In this document: piece by piece, positions 61,249 through 64,000 of the stretch | Layout of the letters: each line of letters begins with the position of its first letter | Numbering within the stretch: position 1 is the stretch's first letter | The notes under the pieces: model-generated | Seen by the model: the letters and a program-made list of their open reading frames with translations, nothing else | Told to the model about the DNA's origin: nothing | Database searches by the model: none | DNA from: Cellulomonas wangleii | GTDB taxonomy: Bacteria; Actinomycetota; Actinomycetes; Actinomycetales; Cellulomonadaceae | Assembly: GCF_018388445.1 (NCBI RefSeq) | Contig: NZ_CP074405.1 | Span: 2,046,001-2,110,000 of the forward strand | Length of the DNA: 64,000 nucleotides | Direction: 5' to 3' | Made by a program: the position numbers and the translations under genes

Positions 61249-61998
61249 TCAGGTCGCGCGACCCCGCAGGAACGCCCGCATCCGCTCCTTGCCCACCGCC
61301 GCGATCGCGCTCAGCGGGATGCCCGCCGGGCAGACCAGCGCGCACTCGCCGTACGTCGAGCACGGCCCGAAGTCGTGCTCCATCTGGTCCACCATCGCCA
61401 CGGCCCGGCGACCCCGCTCGGCACGCGTCTGCGGCAGGGCTGCCAGGTGGGTGAGCTTGGCGCCGGTGAACAGGGACGCGGAGCCGTTGGGGCAGGCCGC
61501 GACGCACGCCCCGCACCCGATGCACGCGGCGAAGTCCAGTGCCATCTCCGCGGTCTGGTGGTCGATGGTGGTCGCGTCCGCGTCCGGTGCGGTACCCGCG
61601 TCCACCGCGACGTGGCCGCCCGCCTGGATCACCCGGTCCAGCGCCGACCGGTCGACCACGAGGTCCTTGACGACCGGGAACGCGGCCGAGCGCAACGGCT
61701 CGATCACGACGCGGTCGCCGTCCGCGAAGGACCGCACGTGCTGCTCGCAGGACGGCGTGTTGCCCTCCGGGCCGTGCGGCCGGCCGTCCACGTTCACGCC
61801 GCAGCACCCGCAGATGCCCTCGCGGCAGTCGGACTCGAACGCGACCGGCTCGCGGCCCTCGACCACGAGCTGGTCGTTCAGCCGGTCCAGCAGCTCGAGC
61901 AGGGTCATCTCGGGGGTCGCGTCGGTGACGACGTAGGTCTCGAACGCACCGGGCGATGCCGCGTCGGGCTGGCGCCAGACGTCCAGGGTGAGCTTCAC
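61249..61998 (-). CDS. sdhB: Succinate dehydrogenase/fumarate reductase iron-sulfur subunit
   Basis: 249 residues. Ligands of the 2Fe-2S cluster are in CREGICGCCG and NTPSC; the 4Fe-4S and 3Fe-4S clusters use CIGCGACVAACPNG and CSTYGECALVCP. Length and motifs fit the B subunit of the three-gene succinate dehydrogenase (menaquinone type) of actinobacteria. The GTG overlaps the sdhA stop (GTGA). Last gene of the operon on the minus strand. Confidence 0.94.
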   Translation of the reverse strand: MKLTLDVWRQPDAASPGAFETYVVTDATPEMTLLELLDRLNDQLVVEGREPVAFESDCREGICGCCGVNVDGRPHGPEGNTPSCEQHVRSFADGDRVVIEPLRSAAFPVVKDLVVDRSALDRVIQAGGHVAVDAGTAPDADATTIDHQTAEMALDFAACIGCGACVAACPNGSASLFTGAKLTHLAALPQTRAERGRRAVAMVDQMEHDFGPCSTYGECALVCPAGIPLSAIAAVGKERMRAFLRGRAT

Positions 61999-63986
61999 GC
62001 GTAGTTCCTCGTCTGCAGCGGCACGGCCTGGAACGTCAGTGGTTCGTCGTGCCGCACGAACCGCTGGTCGGGGGCGTCGGTGGCCGGGGACTCCCACGCG
62101 GAGACCCGGCACCACGTGGTGTCGTCGCGCAGCGCCTCGCCGTCGGGCGTCTGGTGGTCGGCGCGGAAGTGGGCGCCGCAGCTCTCGTCACGGTCCAGCC
62201 CGTCGACGCACAGCAGCTCGGCCATCTCCAGGTAGTCCGCGACGCGCCCCGCGCGCTCGAGCTCCTGGTTGAGGGCCGACCCCTCGCCGAGCACGCGGAC
62301 GTCGCGCCAGAACTCCTCGCGCAGCGCCCGGATCTCGGCGATGCCCTGGGCCAGACCCTCGGGGGTCCGGGTGACCCCGGCACAGCGGTAGAGGATCTCC
62401 CCCAGACGGCGGTGGAACCGGTCGGGACCCTGCGTGCCGTCGTTCTTCAGCAGCCGCTGCGTCCGGGCGCGCACCGCCTCGAGCGCGTTCACGACCGCCT
62501 CGTGGTCCGGCGCCAGCACGTCCGACCCCAGCAGGGGCGCCAGGTAGCCCGGCACCGCGTACGGCAGGGTGAACCAGCCGTCGACGCACGCCGAGAGCAG
62601 CGAGTTGGCGCCCAGCCGGTTGGCGCCGTGGTAGCCCCAGCCGACCTCACCCCCGACGAACAGCCCGGGGACCGACGTCATCAGGTCGTAGTCCGACCAC
62701 AGCCCGCCCATCGCGAAGTGCGCACCCGGCGCGATCCGCATCGGTGTGCGCAGCGGGTCGTCGCCCGTGGCCTGCTCGTACATGTGGAAGAGGTTCGAGT
62801 ACCGCGACACCACGGTGTCGCGCCCGAGCCGTGCCACGGCGTCCGCGAAGTCGAGGTACACCGCGTTCCTCAGCGGCCCCACGCCGTGGCCCGCGTCGAT
62901 CCGCTCACGGGCTGCACGCGACGCGACGTCCCGGGGCGTGAGGTTCCCGTACGTGGGGTAGCGCCGCTCGAGGTAGTAGTCCCGCTCGTCCTCGGGGATG
63001 TCCGCCGGGGCGCGGTCGTCGCCCGCGCGTGCGGGCACCCAGATCCGCCCGTCGTTGCGCAGCGACTCCGACATCAGGATCGTCTTGGACTGCCACTCGC
63101 TCATCAGCGGCAGGGCGGTGGGGTGGAACTGGATGAAGGCGGGGTTCGCGAAGTGGGCGCCGCGTCGGTGGGCGCGCCAGGCGGCCGTGGCGTTCGAGTT
63201 CTTGGCGAGCGTCGACTTGCAGTAGATGTTGCCGTAGCCACCGGTCGCCAGGACGACCGCGTGCGCGGTCACGGCCCGCACCTCCCCCGTGACGAGGTCC
63301 CGGACGACGATGCCCTGGGCGCGCCCGTCGGCGACGATCAGGTCGAGCATCTCCTGGCGTGTGTGGAGGGTGACGGTCCCCCGGGCCACCTGACGCAGGA
63401 GCGCGTTGGCGCCGGCCACCTGCAGCTGCTGGCCGGTCTGGCCACGGGTGTAGTAGGTCCGGGAGACCTGCACGCCGCCGAACGACCGCGTCGCCAGCCG
63501 GCCGCCGTACTCGCGGGCGAACGGCGCACCGATCGCGTTCATGTGGTCGATGACGCGGACCGACTCCTGCGCGAGCCGGTACGCGTCCGCCTCGCGGCCG
63601 CGGAAGTCGCCGCCCTTGACGGTGTCCTTGACGAACCGGTGCACCGAGTCGTTGTCGACCTTGCGCGCGCGGGCGGCGTTGATGCCCCCCTGCGCGGCGA
63701 CGGAGTGCGCACGCCGTGGTGCGTCGTGGATCGTGAAGCACTCCACCTGGTACCCGAGCTCGCCGAGCGCGGCCGCCGCGCCCGAGCCGGCGAGGCCCGT
63801 GCCGACGACGATCACCGTGAACTTGCGGCGGTTGGCGGGCGCGACGAGGTCGTAGCGCAGCCGGCGGTCGTCCCACGCCTGCTCGGCCGGCACCTCGGGC
63901 ACGCGGCCGTCGAGCTGCCCACCGACCCGGCGCACGTCCTCGGGGGTGAGCGTCGGTGCCGCACCGTCCGTGGCCTGGCCGGTCAT
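61995..63986 (-). CDS. sdhA: Succinate dehydrogenase/fumarate reductase flavoprotein subunit
   Basis: 663 residues. FAD-binding VIVVGTGLAGSGAAAALGEL near residue 58, the flavin-linking histidine in RRAHSVAAQGGINAARA, and the active-site segments QFHPTALP and SRYSNLFHMYEQATGDDPLR are clear. It oxidises succinate in the citric acid cycle with SdhB and a membrane anchor. ATG at 63986. The expected sdhC should lie just beyond the window; the last bases (TCA, 63998-64000) could be its stop codon, but too little is visible. Confidence 0.95.
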   Translation of the reverse strand: MTGQATDGAAPTLTPEDVRRVGGQLDGRVPEVPAEQAWDDRRLRYDLVAPANRRKFTVIVVGTGLAGSGAAAALGELGYQVECFTIHDAPRRAHSVAAQGGINAARARKVDNDSVHRFVKDTVKGGDFRGREADAYRLAQESVRVIDHMNAIGAPFAREYGGRLATRSFGGVQVSRTYYTRGQTGQQLQVAGANALLRQVARGTVTLHTRQEMLDLIVADGRAQGIVVRDLVTGEVRAVTAHAVVLATGGYGNIYCKSTLAKNSNATAAWRAHRRGAHFANPAFIQFHPTALPLMSEWQSKTILMSESLRNDGRIWVPARAGDDRAPADIPEDERDYYLERRYPTYGNLTPRDVASRAARERIDAGHGVGPLRNAVYLDFADAVARLGRDTVVSRYSNLFHMYEQATGDDPLRTPMRIAPGAHFAMGGLWSDYDLMTSVPGLFVGGEVGWGYHGANRLGANSLLSACVDGWFTLPYAVPGYLAPLLGSDVLAPDHEAVVNALEAVRARTQRLLKNDGTQGPDRFHRRLGEILYRCAGVTRTPEGLAQGIAEIRALREEFWRDVRVLGEGSALNQELERAGRVADYLEMAELLCVDGLDRDESCGAHFRADHQTPDGEALRDDTTWCRVSAWESPATDAPDQRFVRHDEPLTFQAVPLQTRNYA

Positions 63987-64000
63987 GTCGCTGCCGGTCA

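Noticed and set aside
1..64000. tRNA, rRNA, insertion sequences, prophage or attachment sites
   Set aside because: None recognised by eye on either strand; no transposase- or integrase-like protein among the translated frames.

Overview
The window is one stretch of very GC-rich chromosome (codon third positions almost all G or C) from an actinobacterium. Two secreted cellulases (GH6 and GH5, each with a C-terminal CBM2), PafB/PafC, RbpA, GarA, an actinobacterial-type PriA and many leaderless genes point to Cellulomonas or a close relative in Micrococcales. Species is not determined. There are no tRNA, rRNA, IS, prophage or CRISPR features; the region reads as core chromosome with a carbohydrate-degradation insert at about 39-47 kb.

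Layout. 1-6 kb: end of metK, then priA, fmt, rsmB and rpe. 6.1-11.7 kb: an FMN riboswitch leads ribD-ribE-ribBA-ribH (riboflavin), followed by hisE-hisG and a small membrane protein. 11.7-20.4 kb: a DUF3866 gene faces away from pafB-pafC, a small membrane/coiled-coil protein, tatA-tatC, a lipid kinase and a Ski2-like RNA helicase. 20.5-24.6 kb: an amidohydrolase, a strong sigma70-type promoter in front of a probable structured RNA, lnt, and convergent rbpA. 25-29 kb: aldo/keto reductase, an FAD oxidoreductase, a GNAT enzyme and small proteins, with a perfect AT-rich palindrome at 28268. 29.4-36.3 kb: parA, then the minus-strand block CDP-alcohol phosphotransferase, DUF881, DUF1290, DUF881, GarA, MerR, DUF151, MerR, which matches the Mycobacterium Rv1822-Rv1830 order except that gcvH is absent. 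36.4-38.9 kb: CoA-binding protein and a DeaD-type helicase with a long leader.

38.9-46.9 kb: a cellulose locus. A 904-residue cytoplasmic protein joins a LacI-type sugar-binding domain to PAS and a degenerate GGDEF domain. It is divergent, with overlapping promoters, from a classical LacI regulator, followed by the GH6 cellobiohydrolase and the GH5 endoglucanase. A simple reading is that sugar released by the cellulases is sensed by one or both regulators. 47-55 kb: threonine aldolase, HU, PHP phosphoesterase, Ku, a DNA ligase and a LigD-type polymerase as separate proteins (NHEJ), Dps and an App1-like phosphatase. 55-64 kb: malate:quinone oxidoreductase, MGMT with an ECF sigma factor, an MFS transporter broken by a one-base frameshift and overlapping an aldo/keto reductase, and sdhB-sdhA; the flavoprotein gene ends the window.

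Genes are tightly packed with many ATGA/GTGA overlaps. At least ten genes start 6-8 bases after a TAnnnT -10 box, so leaderless transcripts are common. The most interesting items are the GGDEF/LacI hybrid with its shared promoter region, a CebR/CelR-like box inside the GH6 gene, the candidate RNA upstream of lnt, the isolated palindrome at 28268 and the frameshifted transporter.
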